A DNA stretch of 8,911 nucleotides from an uncultured Eubacteriales bacterium (GCA_934552695.1 CAKTER010000055.1:1-8911); one strand, 5' to 3'; numbered from the stretch's first letter, positions 1 through 7,124 are shown. The notes: generated by a model not told the origin, from the letters alone. Numbers and translations: made by a program.

Positions 1-1035
1 GCCCTGGACCGGGCTCTATGGTGGGATGAAAACCCGCTGACGGAATGCGTCCGCACCGGGCAAACGCCGGCCGCCCCGCTGCTGGCCGCCGGGGATGCCG
101 ACCTCCGCATTTTGCAGGAGCTGGCCAACCTGACCCCGGCTCTGCTGCTGGAACGGGCCACCCGGCATTTTGCGGCCTATGCCCCGGCCCTGGCCTGCCT
201 GCCCACCTTTGCCGTCGCCCCCATGGCCCTGCATACCGCCAACGACCTGCTAACCCTATACCAAACCCAGGGCTTTGGCTACTTTGCCCGGGGTAGCGCC
301 TTTGTCCTCGAAAACGGGGACGTGCGGCCCATTCCCCCGGCCACGGTGCGGCTGGCCGACTTAAAGGGCTACCAATGGCAAAAGGAGGCCGTGCTGAAAA
401 ACACCCTGTCGTTTTTACGGGGCGAAAAGGCCAACAACATTTTGCTCTACGGCGACAAGGGCTGCGGCAAAAGCTCCACCATTCAGGCCGTTTGTGCCGA
501 GCTGGCATCCCAGGGGTTAAAAATCATCGCCTTCCCCTCCCGGGAGGTGGCGTCCTTTGGCAAGGTCTATCCCCGGCTGGCCCACAGCCCGTTCCGCTTT
601 ATCCTGTTTATGGACGACCTGACCTTCGACGGGGAAACCGGCGAATACATGGCGCTCAAGGCCTTTATGGAGGGCGGTATGAACGAAAAGACCGCCAATA
701 CCCTGGTGTATGCCACCTCCAACCGCCGGCACCTCATCAAAGAGACCTTTTCCGACCGGCAGGGCGACGACGTGAACGTGCGAGAGACCCGGGACACCCT
801 AACCTCGTTGGCCGACCGGTTTGGGCTGGCCATCCCCTTCTCCGTCCCCGCCAAGCAGGAGTATTTGGCGATTGTGGACGCTTTGGCAGCAGAGCAGGGC
901 GTCACCCTCCCCGCCGACCAGCTCCACCGGCAGGCCGAAGCCTTTGCCCTGCAAAAAAATGGCCGCTCCCCCCGGACGGCCCAGCAGTTTTTGCACAGCC
1001 TGCGGGCGGAGGGTGCCCCGGAAGAGGCGGAATAA
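1..1035 (+). CDS. DUF815-family AAA+ ATPase, 5' end cut by the window
   Basis: The reading frame is open from base 1 to the TAA at 1033-1035 (344 codons seen), so this is the C-terminal part of a longer protein. DUF815 proteins are usually somewhat over 400 residues, so a short N-terminal part is probably missing. A TTG at 112 could serve as a start, but the coding frame runs upstream of it without a stop. The P-loop GDKGCGKSS is encoded at 451-477 and the Walker B-like run FILFMDD at 598-618. The sensor-like segment YATSNRRHL follows around 708-735. The order P-loop, hydrophobic-DD, TSNRRHL is typical of the DUF815 (PF05673) branch of AAA+ ATPases. The cellular role of this family is not established, and the protein is probably cytoplasmic. 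An intrinsic terminator follows 32 bases after the stop. The coding strand is strongly C-rich, which is unusual for coding DNA. Confidence 0.9.
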   Translation, partial: ALDRALWWDENPLTECVRTGQTPAAPLLAAGDADLRILQELANLTPALLLERATRHFAAYAPALACLPTFAVAPMALHTANDLLTLYQTQGFGYFARGSAFVLENGDVRPIPPATVRLADLKGYQWQKEAVLKNTLSFLRGEKANNILLYGDKGCGKSSTIQAVCAELASQGLKIIAFPSREVASFGKVYPRLAHSPFRFILFMDDLTFDGETGEYMALKAFMEGGMNEKTANTLVYATSNRRHLIKETFSDRQGDDVNVRETRDTLTSLADRFGLAIPFSVPAKQEYLAIVDALAAEQGVTLPADQLHRQAEAFALQKNGRSPRTAQQFLHSLRAEGAPEEAE

Positions 1036-1067
1036 GGCTTTCTCACCGGTTTTCCGGTTTATATCAC

Positions 1068-1104
1068 AAAGAGCCGTCCCCTTTGGGATCGGCTCTTTTT
1101 TTCT
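1068..1104 (+). terminator. Intrinsic terminator of the DUF815 gene
   Basis: The arms AAAGAGCCG (1068-1076) and CGGCTCTTT (1090-1098) pair. The stem continues through TCCC/GGGA with one bulged T at 1089 and a CTTT loop. The T run starts within the right arm and extends to about 1102. On the opposite strand the T tract is only three bases, so any effect on the minus-strand gene ending at 1110 would be weaker. Confidence 0.88.
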
Positions 1105-1109
1105 ATCCG

Positions 1110-1496
1110 CTACTCCGCCACCCGCTGCCAGTTCCCGGCGGCGTCCTTTTCCAAAACCGTTTGATAGGCGTTTTCGTTCCGGTACAGGGCAATAACTTCG
1201 GTGTCCGCCGCCAGGGGCAGGGTAAACCGGTCTTTGGCCCCGATGGTTCCATGGAAGCCGCCAAAGGCCCGGTAGCAATCCACATACAGCTTGCCCCCCT
1301 GCTGCTGGGACACCGTCGCCTTCCGCAAAGCCCCCAGCCCATCCGAAGCAGCCAGCTCCAGCGTGATTTCCGTCCCGTCTGCCGAAACGGCATAGTCTGT
1401 TACCGCCGCCCCGTTTTTAAACGTCCCGGGGGCCACAAAGTACCCCACAAACAGCGCCGCCACCAAAATCCCCGTAAAAAGCCCTTTCCGCTTCAT
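1110..1496 (-). CDS. Small membrane-anchored or secreted protein of unknown function
   Basis: This is a 128-residue protein. Residues 1-24 have a basic start (MKRK) and a hydrophobic stretch ending near YFVAPG, which fits a signal peptide or a single N-terminal membrane anchor. There is no lipobox cysteine. The rest looks like a small beta-rich extracellular domain (TDYAVSADGTEITLEL, KLYVDCYRAFGGFHG, TEVIALYRNENAYQTVL) with one conserved-looking cysteine. I recall similar unnamed proteins in Clostridia, but I know of no assigned function. The ATG at 1494-1496 is supported by AAGGAGG (1503-1509) six bases upstream. The gene starts 97 bases after the ABC-F stop on the same strand and could be read through from it. 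A TATAAA (1544-1549, minus strand) could be a -10 element, but no -35 is evident. Confidence 0.8.
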   Translation of the reverse strand: MKRKGLFTGILVAALFVGYFVAPGTFKNGAAVTDYAVSADGTEITLELAASDGLGALRKATVSQQQGGKLYVDCYRAFGGFHGTIGAKDRFTLPLAADTEVIALYRNENAYQTVLEKDAAGNWQRVAE

Positions 1497-1593
1497 CTCC
1501 GTCCTCCTTGCCCAAAGCCTAGCCCCGGCTTTTGTTCTTGCCGTTTATATGTCCGCATTTCCGCTTTTTGCTTCCCCGCCTTCGGCCCTTCTC

Positions 1594-3483
1594 TCAGCCT
1601 TGCAGGGCCTCCCACTGCTCGTACAGCTCCAGCAGCTTTTCGTCCAGTGCCGTCTTTTCGGCATACACCTCCGCCGCCCGGCCGGAATCGCAGGCCACCT
1701 CCTCCTGCATCAGCAGGGCCTCCAGCCGGCTGATTTCCGCCTCTGTCTCGGCAATGGCCTTTTCTGCCCGGGCCAGCGCATTGGCCTTTTTCCGCTCCTC
1801 GGCCTGCTGCTCCTTTTGCCGCTTCCAGTCCAGCTTTTGGGCCGTGGGCGCCGTCTCCGCCGCCGTTTCGGCCGTTTGTACCTCCCGCCGGGCCAAATAA
1901 TCGTCGTAGTTCCCCAAATATTCCTTAACCCCATGGGGCAACAGCTCCAGCACCCGCTGGGCGGTCTTGTTGATAAAATACCGGTCGTGGGAAATGTAGA
2001 GGACGGTGCCGGTGTAGCGGTTCAACGCATCCTCCAAAATCTCCTTCGAGAACATATCCAGATGGTTGGTGGGCTCGTCCAGCAGCAAAAAGTTGGCCTT
2101 CGAAAGCATCAGCTTCGCCAACGACAGCCGCCCCCGCTCGCCGCCGCTGAGGGTGTCGATGGTTTGAAACACATCGTCCCCGGTAAACACAAAGGCCGCC
2201 AACACGTTGCGGATGGCCCCCTCGGTCAAGGTGGGGTAGGTATCGGCCACCTCCTGCAACACGGTTTTGCTGCCGTTTACAAACCGCTGCTCCTGGTCGT
2301 AATAGCCGATCCGCACATTGGTCCCCAGCTTAAAGTACCCATCCTCCGGCAACAGCTGTCCCATCAAAATCCGAAACAGGGTGGACTTGCCCACGCCGTT
2401 GGGGCCAATCAGCGCCACCCGCTCCCCTTTCTGGATGTCGATGTTCACTCCATCGAACAGGTGCTTTTCTCCAAACCCCATGGCCAGCTTTTCAACGTGC
2501 AGCACATCGTTGCCACTTTCGATGGCCGGGTCCAAGGTCAGCCGCATTTGTTCCGGGGCCGCCTCGGGCCGGTCCAGCCGCTCAATCTTGGCCAGCTGCT
2601 TTTCCCGGCTTTCCGCCCGTTTAATGGACTTTTCCCGGTTAAACGACTTAAGGGTTTTAATAACCTCCTCCTCGTGGCGCAGGGTCTTTTGCTGGTCGTT
2701 GTACTGCTTCCACAGGGTTTTTTGCAGCACTTCCTTTTGGGCAGTATAGGCGGAATAATTGCCGTGAAACACCCGGCACTTCCGGTTTTCCAGCTCAATC
2801 ACCTTGGTCACGGTCTTATCCAAAAAGTACCGGTCGTGGGAAATGAGCAGCAGCGCCCCGGGGTACCCCCGCAAATAGTCCTCCAGCCAGCCGATGGCCT
2901 CCATATCCAAATGGTTGGTCGGCTCGTCCAAAATTAGCAGCCGGGGGGAGCGCAGCAGCAGCTTGCCCAGCGCCACCCGGGTCTTTTGCCCGCCGGAAAG
3001 GGTGGTCATGGGCCGCTCCCCCTCCTCGTCGGTAAACCCAAGCCCCCGCAATACGCCCTTGGCCCGGCTCCGGCAGGAATACCCGTCGGCCTGCTCGTAG
3101 GCCGCCCGCAGCCGGTCGTACCGGGCCATACAGTCGGCCAATTCCCGGCCGGAAAGCCCCGCCATCCCATGCTCCAGGGTCTTCATTTCCTCCTCCATGG
3201 CAAACAGGGGCTCGAACACCGAAAGCAGTTCCCCGGCCACCGTCCGGGCGCTTTCAAAGGCGGCGTTCTGGGGCAGGTAACCAAAGTCCTCCGCCGGGGG
3301 CATCCCCACCGCACCGCTGTCGTAGGCCAGCTCCCCCACCAAAAGTCGCACCAAGGTGGTTTTCCCGGCGCCATTCACCCCCACCAGCGCCGCCTTCTCC
3401 TTGTCCTCCAGGGAAAACGTTATATTTTGTAACACCGGCTCTGCGCCGAAATCCTTGCACACGTCCTTGCACGATAGTACCAT
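1594..3483 (-). CDS. ABC-F family ATPase, YdiF-like
   Basis: This 629-residue soluble protein carries two ABC ATPase domains and no membrane segments. Domain 1 has Walker A GVNGAGKT (35-42), signature LSGGQ (162-166), Walker B with DEPTNHLD (186-193) and ISHDRYF (214-220). A charged linker (about 240-320) follows. Domain 2 has GPNGVGKS (360-367), LSGGER (445-450), LLLDEPTNHLD (466-476) and ISHDRYF (497-503). The last ~70 residues are a Lys/Glu-rich coiled coil. ABC-F proteins bind the ribosomal E site and modulate translation. The C-terminal coiled coil and length match the housekeeping YdiF/Uup type (B. subtilis YdiF is of similar length) better than antibiotic-resistance ABC-F proteins. I chose the ATG at 3481-3483 because GAGGAGG (3490-3496) lies six bases upstream. 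The 20-residue upstream extension of the frame lacks such a site and runs into the promoter. The gene is divergent from rex. Confidence 0.93.
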   Translation of the reverse strand: MVLSCKDVCKDFGAEPVLQNITFSLEDKEKAALVGVNGAGKTTLVRLLVGELAYDSGAVGMPPAEDFGYLPQNAAFESARTVAGELLSVFEPLFAMEEEMKTLEHGMAGLSGRELADCMARYDRLRAAYEQADGYSCRSRAKGVLRGLGFTDEEGERPMTTLSGGQKTRVALGKLLLRSPRLLILDEPTNHLDMEAIGWLEDYLRGYPGALLLISHDRYFLDKTVTKVIELENRKCRVFHGNYSAYTAQKEVLQKTLWKQYNDQQKTLRHEEEVIKTLKSFNREKSIKRAESREKQLAKIERLDRPEAAPEQMRLTLDPAIESGNDVLHVEKLAMGFGEKHLFDGVNIDIQKGERVALIGPNGVGKSTLFRILMGQLLPEDGYFKLGTNVRIGYYDQEQRFVNGSKTVLQEVADTYPTLTEGAIRNVLAAFVFTGDDVFQTIDTLSGGERGRLSLAKLMLSKANFLLLDEPTNHLDMFSKEILEDALNRYTGTVLYISHDRYFINKTAQRVLELLPHGVKEYLGNYDDYLARREVQTAETAAETAPTAQKLDWKRQKEQQAEERKKANALARAEKAIAETEAEISRLEALLMQEEVACDSGRAAEVYAEKTALDEKLLELYEQWEALQG

Positions 3484-3513
3484 AAAAATCCTCCTCATCG
3501 GACTATTGTTTTT

Positions 3514-3522
3514 ATGATACCA
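3514..3522 (-). promoter_or_regulatory. Candidate extended -10 promoter of the ABC-F gene
   Basis: Read on the minus strand, TGGTATCAT occurs here: the -10 TATCAT (3514-3519) preceded by TG plus one base. No good -35 hexamer lies 17 bases upstream, which fits an extended -10 promoter. Transcription would start near 3507, giving a leader of only about 25 bases. That leaves no room for the attenuator leaders known from some antibiotic-resistance ABC-F genes. Confidence 0.5.
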
Positions 3523-3593
3523 CAAAACCCCGCCCTCTGCCACCCCTCTTCCTCCGGCGGAACAGCGGGCCGTTGGGCAAAAAAGTTATTTTC

Positions 3594-3612
3594 TCAAACA
3601 AAAATAGTTTGA
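3594..3612. promoter_or_regulatory. Inverted repeat overlapping the rex -35, possible operator
   Basis: TCAAAC (3594-3599) and GTTTGA (3607-3612) are perfect 6-base inverted arms separated by AAAAATA. The right arm overlaps the TTGACA -35 of the rex promoter by four bases, so a bound protein would block RNA polymerase. It does not match the usual Rex operator (TTGTNAA-N4-TTNACAA), so it may belong to another regulator or be chance. Confidence 0.4.
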
Positions 3613-3638
3613 CAAAAAATTGCAATCCATGATATAAT
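3609..3638 (+). promoter_or_regulatory. Sigma-A promoter of rex
   Basis: A consensus -35 TTGACA (3609-3614) and a consensus -10 TATAAT (3633-3638) are separated by 18 bases. Transcription would start about 3645, roughly 30 bases upstream of the rex ATG. This is the strongest promoter match in the window, and it sits in an AT-rich gap within GC-rich DNA. Confidence 0.88.
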
Positions 3639-3673
3639 AAAGACAATAAGTTTCCACTAAAAGGGGTGCCCAT

Positions 3674-4336
3674 ATGGAAAATCCAAAAAGAATCTCATCG
3701 GCAGTTATTAACCGTCTTCCCCGCTATTATCGCTACCTGAGCGAGCTGCTGGAAAAGGATATTACCCGCATCTCCTCGAAGGAACTGAGCAAAAAAATGA
3801 ACATTACCGCCTCCCAAATCCGTCAGGATTTAAACAATTTCGGCGGGTTTGGCCAGCAGGGCTACGGCTATAACGTGGAGTACCTGTATCAGGAAATGAA
3901 AAAGATTTTGGGCCTGAACAAGGACTATCACCTGATTGTGGTGGGCGGCGGCAACATTGGCCAGGCCCTCGTCAACTACACCAACTTTGAAAAGCAGGGC
4001 TTTTTGATTGACGCCGTGTTCGATGTCAATCCCAAGCTCATCGGCATGACCATCCGGGGGATTGAGGTGATGGATGCCGACAACATGGAGGAGTATTGCA
4101 AAAGCCATCCGGTAGACATTGCCATTTTAACGGTGCCCCGCTCCCAGGCCCTGAAGGTGGCCAAGTCCCTGGCGGACTGGGGCGTGACCGGGGTGTGGAA
4201 TTTCTCCAACGTGGATTTGCACCTGCCCGAAACGGTGGAGGTGGAAAACGTCCACCTGACCGACAGCCTGATGACCCTGCTGTATCGGCGGAATCAGAAA
4301 TACGCTGCCGAAACCGATGCCCCCGAGGAAGAATAA
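3674..4336 (+). CDS. rex: Redox-sensing transcriptional repressor Rex
   Basis: This 220-residue protein matches the usual Rex length. Residues 1-78 form the winged-helix DNA-binding domain (AVINRLPRYYRYL near 10-22; SQIRQDLNNFGGFGQQGYGY at 47-66, which holds the recognition helix). Residues from about 85 form a Rossmann domain with the nucleotide-binding motif GGGNIGQA (91-98) and conserved VDIAILTVP and GVWNFSNV segments. A C-terminal helix (TDSLMTLLYRRNQ) makes the domain-swapped dimer in known structures. Rex binds DNA when NAD+ is high and releases it when NADH rises, so it derepresses fermentation and NADH-reoxidising genes. The ATG at 3674 has AGGGGTG (3662-3668) five bases upstream. 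The gene is monocistronic, with its own promoter and a terminator. No Rex-type operator was seen by eye at its own promoter. Confidence 0.97.
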   Translation: MENPKRISSAVINRLPRYYRYLSELLEKDITRISSKELSKKMNITASQIRQDLNNFGGFGQQGYGYNVEYLYQEMKKILGLNKDYHLIVVGGGNIGQALVNYTNFEKQGFLIDAVFDVNPKLIGMTIRGIEVMDADNMEEYCKSHPVDIAILTVPRSQALKVAKSLADWGVTGVWNFSNVDLHLPETVEVENVHLTDSLMTLLYRRNQKYAAETDAPEEE

Positions 4337-4360
4337 GCGCCACCCCAAACATAACAAAGC

Positions 4361-4399
4361 CCGGACAGACGCCTAAAACGGTCTGTCCGGACTTTTTTT
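4361..4399 (+). terminator. Intrinsic terminator of rex
   Basis: CCGGACAGAC (4361-4370) and GTCTGTCCGG (4381-4390) form a perfect 10-base stem with a 10-base loop. AC and seven T residues (4393-4399) follow. It lies 24 bases after the rex stop. The minus-strand fusion gene ends at 4448, so this hairpin may also affect its transcripts, but there is only a short T tract on that side. Confidence 0.93.
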
Positions 4400-4447
4400 A
4401 AGCCAAAAACCAAGGCTTTGCCTCCCCCTGCGTTTGCTCCCATCCCC

Positions 4448-5212
4448 TCAAAACGTCAGCCGCATTTGGTGCCACACCGCATTCCCGTGGGTAGACTTTT
4501 CGCTCACGCCCTCATCCACAAACCCAAACCCGGCATAGTAGGGGAGCAGCCGTTCCTTACAGGTCAGCACCAGCCCCCTCCGGCCCTGGGCCCGGGCGTC
4601 GGCAATGGCCCGGCGGAGCAGCCGGCCGGCGTACCCCCGGTTGCGGTAGTCCGGAAGGGTATTCACCCCAAAAATCATTTGCCAGGCCCCGGCCTCGTTG
4701 TGCCAATCGGCCCGCTGGTACATGGCGTCGGTCAAGTCCGGCTCATCCGTTACCATCCCGTCCACAAAGGCAACCAGCGTTTCTCCCGCCCACAGCAGCC
4801 AAAAATGGTTGGCATACCGGGCCAGCCGCTCCGCCAGCTCCGCCGGGGTCGCCGCTTCGGCCGGAGGGAAGCAGGCCGCTTCCACCGCAGCAATCTGCGC
4901 CAGATTCTCGGGTTGCGCCGTCCGAATTTCCATTTTCTTCGCCTCCCGTTTTGCTTTCGATCCTTCCTCCCGGATGGCCTCGGTCACCCGGGCCAGCACC
5001 GCCCCATAGTTTTCCCGCCGGTGGGGAAACAAGCAGGCCGAGCAGTCCTTTGTCCCGTCCTCCAGCCGGGTAAAGGCCCCGCCGCAGGCGTCCCCCAAAA
5101 AGTACAGGGGACAAAAGCAAAACAGGCAATTAAAGTTTTGGGGGTCGGCCCCGGGATGACAGGGAAAAAACTCGCAAGCCCGATGCGAAAAGTATTCGTA
5201 TGCCTTTGCCAT
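4448..5212 (-). CDS. Cys-rich small-domain / GNAT acetyltransferase fusion protein
   Basis: This is a 254-residue two-domain protein. Residues 1-75 match the cysteine-rich small domain (PF04071), a putative metal-binding fold. Eight cysteines occur at 13, 18, 29, 32, 34, 43, 57 and 60, with the typical CEFFPCHPG, NCLFCFCPLYFLG and CSACLFPH segments. Residues about 94-254 are a GNAT N-acetyltransferase: EIRTAQPENL start, acetyl-CoA motif YRNRGYAGRLL (189-199), and YYAGFGF (225-231) near the end. The acetylated substrate cannot be told from sequence. The ATG at 5210-5212 is chosen because GGGAGG (5218-5223) lies five bases upstream and the Cys-rich domain begins there; the 40-codon upstream extension has no domain content. 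A Met with its own ribosome binding site sits exactly at the GNAT start. No clear promoter is visible in the ~200 bases upstream. Confidence 0.87.
   Translation of the reverse strand: MAKAYEYFSHRACEFFPCHPGADPQNFNCLFCFCPLYFLGDACGGAFTRLEDGTKDCSACLFPHRRENYGAVLARVTEAIREEGSKAKREAKKMEIRTAQPENLAQIAAVEAACFPPAEAATPAELAERLARYANHFWLLWAGETLVAFVDGMVTDEPDLTDAMYQRADWHNEAGAWQMIFGVNTLPDYRNRGYAGRLLRRAIADARAQGRRGLVLTCKERLLPYYAGFGFVDEGVSEKSTHGNAVWHQMRLTF
4931..4947 (-). promoter_or_regulatory. Internal ribosome binding site and ATG at the GNAT domain start
   Basis: Inside the fusion gene, GGGAGG (4942-4947 on the minus strand) stands eight bases before an in-frame ATG (4931-4933, residue 94). That Met begins the EIRTAQPENL sequence typical of a stand-alone GNAT N-terminus. 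A free 161-residue acetyltransferase could therefore be made as well as the fusion. Confidence 0.5.
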
Positions 5213-5230
5213 AACAACCTCCCTTTGGGG

Positions 5231-5247
5231 CTCCCGGGTTCCGGGAG
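5231..5247 (-). repeat. Hairpin just upstream of the fusion-gene ribosome binding site
   Basis: CTCCCGG (5231-5237) and CCGGGAG (5241-5247) form a 7-base stem with a three-base loop. The stem starts seven bases before the GGGAGG ribosome binding site of the gene starting at 5212. The CTCCC arm could pair either with its hairpin partner or with the ribosome binding site, so a translational effect is possible but unproven. The rest of the 5213-5413 gap shows no convincing promoter. Confidence 0.45.
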
Positions 5248-5375
5248 TTTTCCCTTCGTTTCTGCAAGCTCCCTCTGCAAAACCGGGGGTTCGGTCCTCC
5301 GCAGCGTCCCCGCCCGCTGCCCCTCCTGTCATAGCCCCCGGGCCGGCTTTGGAGGCAGCGGTTTTGGCTGCTTAT

Positions 5376-5408
5376 AGCAAAGCGGCATGGCCCCTTGGGT
5401 CACGCCGC
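5376..5408 (-). terminator. Candidate terminator of the ABC importer operon
   Basis: On the minus strand GCGGCGTG (5401-5408) pairs with CATGCCGC (5382-5389), with one G-T pair. An inner CCC/GGG can extend the structure. The tail is only TTTGCT, so termination may be weak. It begins six bases past the ATPase stop codon, which is the expected position. Confidence 0.5.
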
Positions 5409-5413
5409 CTGTT

Positions 5414-6214
5414 TCAGCCTAACAGCATCCGGTCGCTGAGCGCGCCGTCTCCGCCGCCGCTGGCTTCCTCAAACAGCTTCATCAGATCGGCCACTTCCAG
5501 ATTTCTCTTTTGTTCCTCTGGCAGGTCCAGCAGCACCTGCCCCTCGTGCATCATCATAATCCGGTTGCCATACCGCAGGGCATCCCGCATATTGTGGGTA
5601 ATCATCAAAACTGTCAGCTTGTCCTCGGTAATAAACTTTTCCGTCAGCTCCAGCACCTTTTTGGCGGTTTTGGGGTCCAGCGCCGCCGTATGCTCATCCA
5701 GCAACAACAGCTTGGGGTGGGTCATGGTAGCCATCAGCAGCGTTAACGCCTGCCGCTGGCCGCCGGACAACAGCCCCGCCCGGGTGCTCATCCGGTTTTC
5801 CAGTCCCAAATCCAGGCTGGTCAACAGCTCCCGGAACAGCTTCCGCTCCTCGGCGGTAACGCCCTTCCGCAGCCCCCGGCTCTGGCCCCGGCGATAGGCC
5901 ATGGCTAAGTTTTCTTCAATGGTCATGTTGGGGGCCGTCCCCAGCCGGGGGTCCTGAAACACCCGGCCAATGTATTTGGCCCGTTTATGCTCCGGCAGCC
6001 CCGTCACATCCGTACCGTCAATCTGGATGGAGCCGGAGTCCACCGGGAACATCCCCGCCACCGCATTCAGGGTGGTGGATTTCCCGGCGCCGTTGCCGCC
6101 GATAACCGTCACAAAGTCTTGCGCCTTTAGCTCAAACGACACCTGGTTTAACGCCACTTTTTCGTTCACCGTGCCGGGTAAAAACACCTTGGTGATTGCA
6201 TCGACCTTAAGCAT
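5414..6214 (-). CDS. ABC importer ATP-binding protein (TrpZ-like)
   Basis: This 266-residue protein is a single ABC ATPase domain. It has Walker A GGNGAGKS (39-46), Q-loop RVFQDPRLGT (84-93, Q87), signature LSGGQ (149-153), Walker B LLLLDE (169-174) with D-loop ALD, and H-loop MITHNM (204-209). The Walker B is followed by H (DEHTAALD) where most importers have P. As I recall, this variant is normal in the family that pairs with PF04392 solute-binding proteins, such as TrpZ of the pneumococcal TrpXYZ tryptophan importer. It powers uptake through the permease encoded just upstream. Its ATG (6212-6214) overlaps the permease stop by eight bases (ATGCTTAA), which indicates translational coupling. 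AAGGAGG (6224-6230) also lies nine bases upstream. Last gene of the operon. Confidence 0.93.
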   Translation of the reverse strand: MLKVDAITKVFLPGTVNEKVALNQVSFELKAQDFVTVIGGNGAGKSTTLNAVAGMFPVDSGSIQIDGTDVTGLPEHKRAKYIGRVFQDPRLGTAPNMTIEENLAMAYRRGQSRGLRKGVTAEERKLFRELLTSLDLGLENRMSTRAGLLSGGQRQALTLLMATMTHPKLLLLDEHTAALDPKTAKKVLELTEKFITEDKLTVLMITHNMRDALRYGNRIMMMHEGQVLLDLPEEQKRNLEVADLMKLFEEASGGGDGALSDRMLLG

Positions 6215-7124
6215 GGGCCGTCCCCTCCTTTCCCCGGTTGCGCCGGGAAATGGCCTTGTTGTAAGCGTCCTTCACAATGGGCAGGGACAGGCACACCGCC
6301 AGCACAATGGAGGTCAGCAGCTTCAAATCGGTAGGCACCAGCCCTCGATCCAGCACAAAAGCAATAACAATCCGGTACAAAATGGAGCCCAGCACCACAG
6401 AAACCATGCTCCGCAGCACGCTGGTGCGGCCAAACAGCACCTCGCCGATGATAACCGAGGCCAGCCCGATAACGATGGTACCGGTACCCATGCCCACATC
6501 GGCATACCCGTTGTACTGCGCCAGCAGCCCGCCGGCCAAACCAATCAGGGCGTTGCCAATAATCAGCCCCAAAATCTTCATCCGGTTGGTATTAACCCCC
6601 AGCGCCCGAATCATATCCGGGTTATCGCCGGTGGCCCGTACCGCCATCCCCAGCTCGGTGGAGAAAAAGGCCCACAGCAGCAAAATCACCACAATGGCCG
6701 CCATCACGCCGACAATCATAGCCGCCTGGGTAGGCTTCACCCCGAAGGCATCCGCCGCCAGGGTCAGCACCGTGCTTTGCTTTAGCAGGGGCAGGTTGGC
6801 CTTGCCCATAACCCGCAGGTTAATGGAGTACAGCCCCGTCATGGTCAAAATCCCCGAAAGCAGGGCGGGAATCCGCAGCTTGGTGTGCAGCAGCCCCGTA
6901 CAAAGCCCGGCCAGTACGCCGCTTCCGGCCGCCGCCAGCGTGGCCACAAAGGGGTTTATCCCCTTTAAAATGAGCGTAGCCGCCACCGCCGCTCCCAACG
7001 GATAGGAGCCCTCGGTGGACAAATCGGAAAAGTCCAAAATCCGATAGGTTACAAACACGCCTAACGATAAAATAGACCAGAGAAGCCCCTGGGCAATCGC
7101 ACCTAAAATTGAATTCAGCGACAT
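6207..7124 (-). CDS. ABC importer permease (TrpY-like, BPD_transp_2)
   Basis: This 305-residue integral membrane protein has about eight or nine hydrophobic segments. They lie near residues 5-27, 43-80, 84-104, 133-155, 187-212, 222-240, 246-265 and 272-292. The DFSDLSTEGSYPLGAAV segment (31-47) and the loop ELGMAVRATGDNPDMIRALGVN before the fifth or sixth helix are hallmarks of the LivH-like permeases that work with PF04392 solute-binding proteins. It would form a homodimeric channel in the cytoplasmic membrane. I chose ATG at 7122-7124 because AAAGGTGG, overlapping the alternative GTG at 7134-7136, is well placed upstream. The GTG start would add four residues but would lose that site. The basic C-terminus (SRRNRGKEG) is cytoplasmic. 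The next gene overlaps by eight bases. The gap from the lipoprotein gene upstream contains hairpins. Confidence 0.93.
   Translation of the reverse strand: MSLNSILGAIAQGLLWSILSLGVFVTYRILDFSDLSTEGSYPLGAAVAATLILKGINPFVATLAAAGSGVLAGLCTGLLHTKLRIPALLSGILTMTGLYSINLRVMGKANLPLLKQSTVLTLAADAFGVKPTQAAMIVGVMAAIVVILLLWAFFSTELGMAVRATGDNPDMIRALGVNTNRMKILGLIIGNALIGLAGGLLAQYNGYADVGMGTGTIVIGLASVIIGEVLFGRTSVLRSMVSVVLGSILYRIVIAFVLDRGLVPTDLKLLTSIVLAVCLSLPIVKDAYNKAISRRNRGKEGTAHA

Noticed and set aside
112..1035. TTG at 112 as the true start of the DUF815 gene
   Set aside because: The same frame is open back to base 1 with protein-like sequence and the family is longer, so the gene is more likely cut by the window edge.
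1514..1532. AAAGCC/GGCTTT inverted repeat as terminator of the ABC-F gene
   Set aside because: The stem is only six bases and on the minus strand it is followed by GGGCAAGGAGG, not a T run; on the + strand there is no gene before it to terminate.
375..1733. Long + strand frame running through the DUF815 gene, terminator and beyond
   Set aside because: It overlaps a better supported gene in another frame, crosses an intrinsic terminator, and has a repetitive Pro/Arg-rich product.
1549..2937. Long + strand open frame opposite the ABC-F gene
   Set aside because: It is antisense to a clear ABC-F protein with all motifs, its protein is low-complexity and matches no family, and long antisense frames are expected in GC-rich DNA.
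3484..3543. 20-residue N-terminal extension of the ABC-F protein
   Set aside because: The extension covers the candidate promoter and lacks a ribosome binding site, while the ATG at 3483 has an ideal one and aligns with the family start.
3580..3640. Classical Rex operator upstream of rex
   Set aside because: A TTGACAA half-site is present at 3609-3615, but the matching left half at the required spacing is absent.
5213..5332. 40-residue N-terminal extension of the fusion protein
   Set aside because: It has no domain content and includes the hairpin and the ribosome binding site of the ATG at 5212.
4418..5377. Long + strand open frame opposite the fusion gene
   Set aside because: It is a shadow of the Cys-rich/GNAT gene on the other strand, with a Pro/Gly/Arg-rich product and no start signal.
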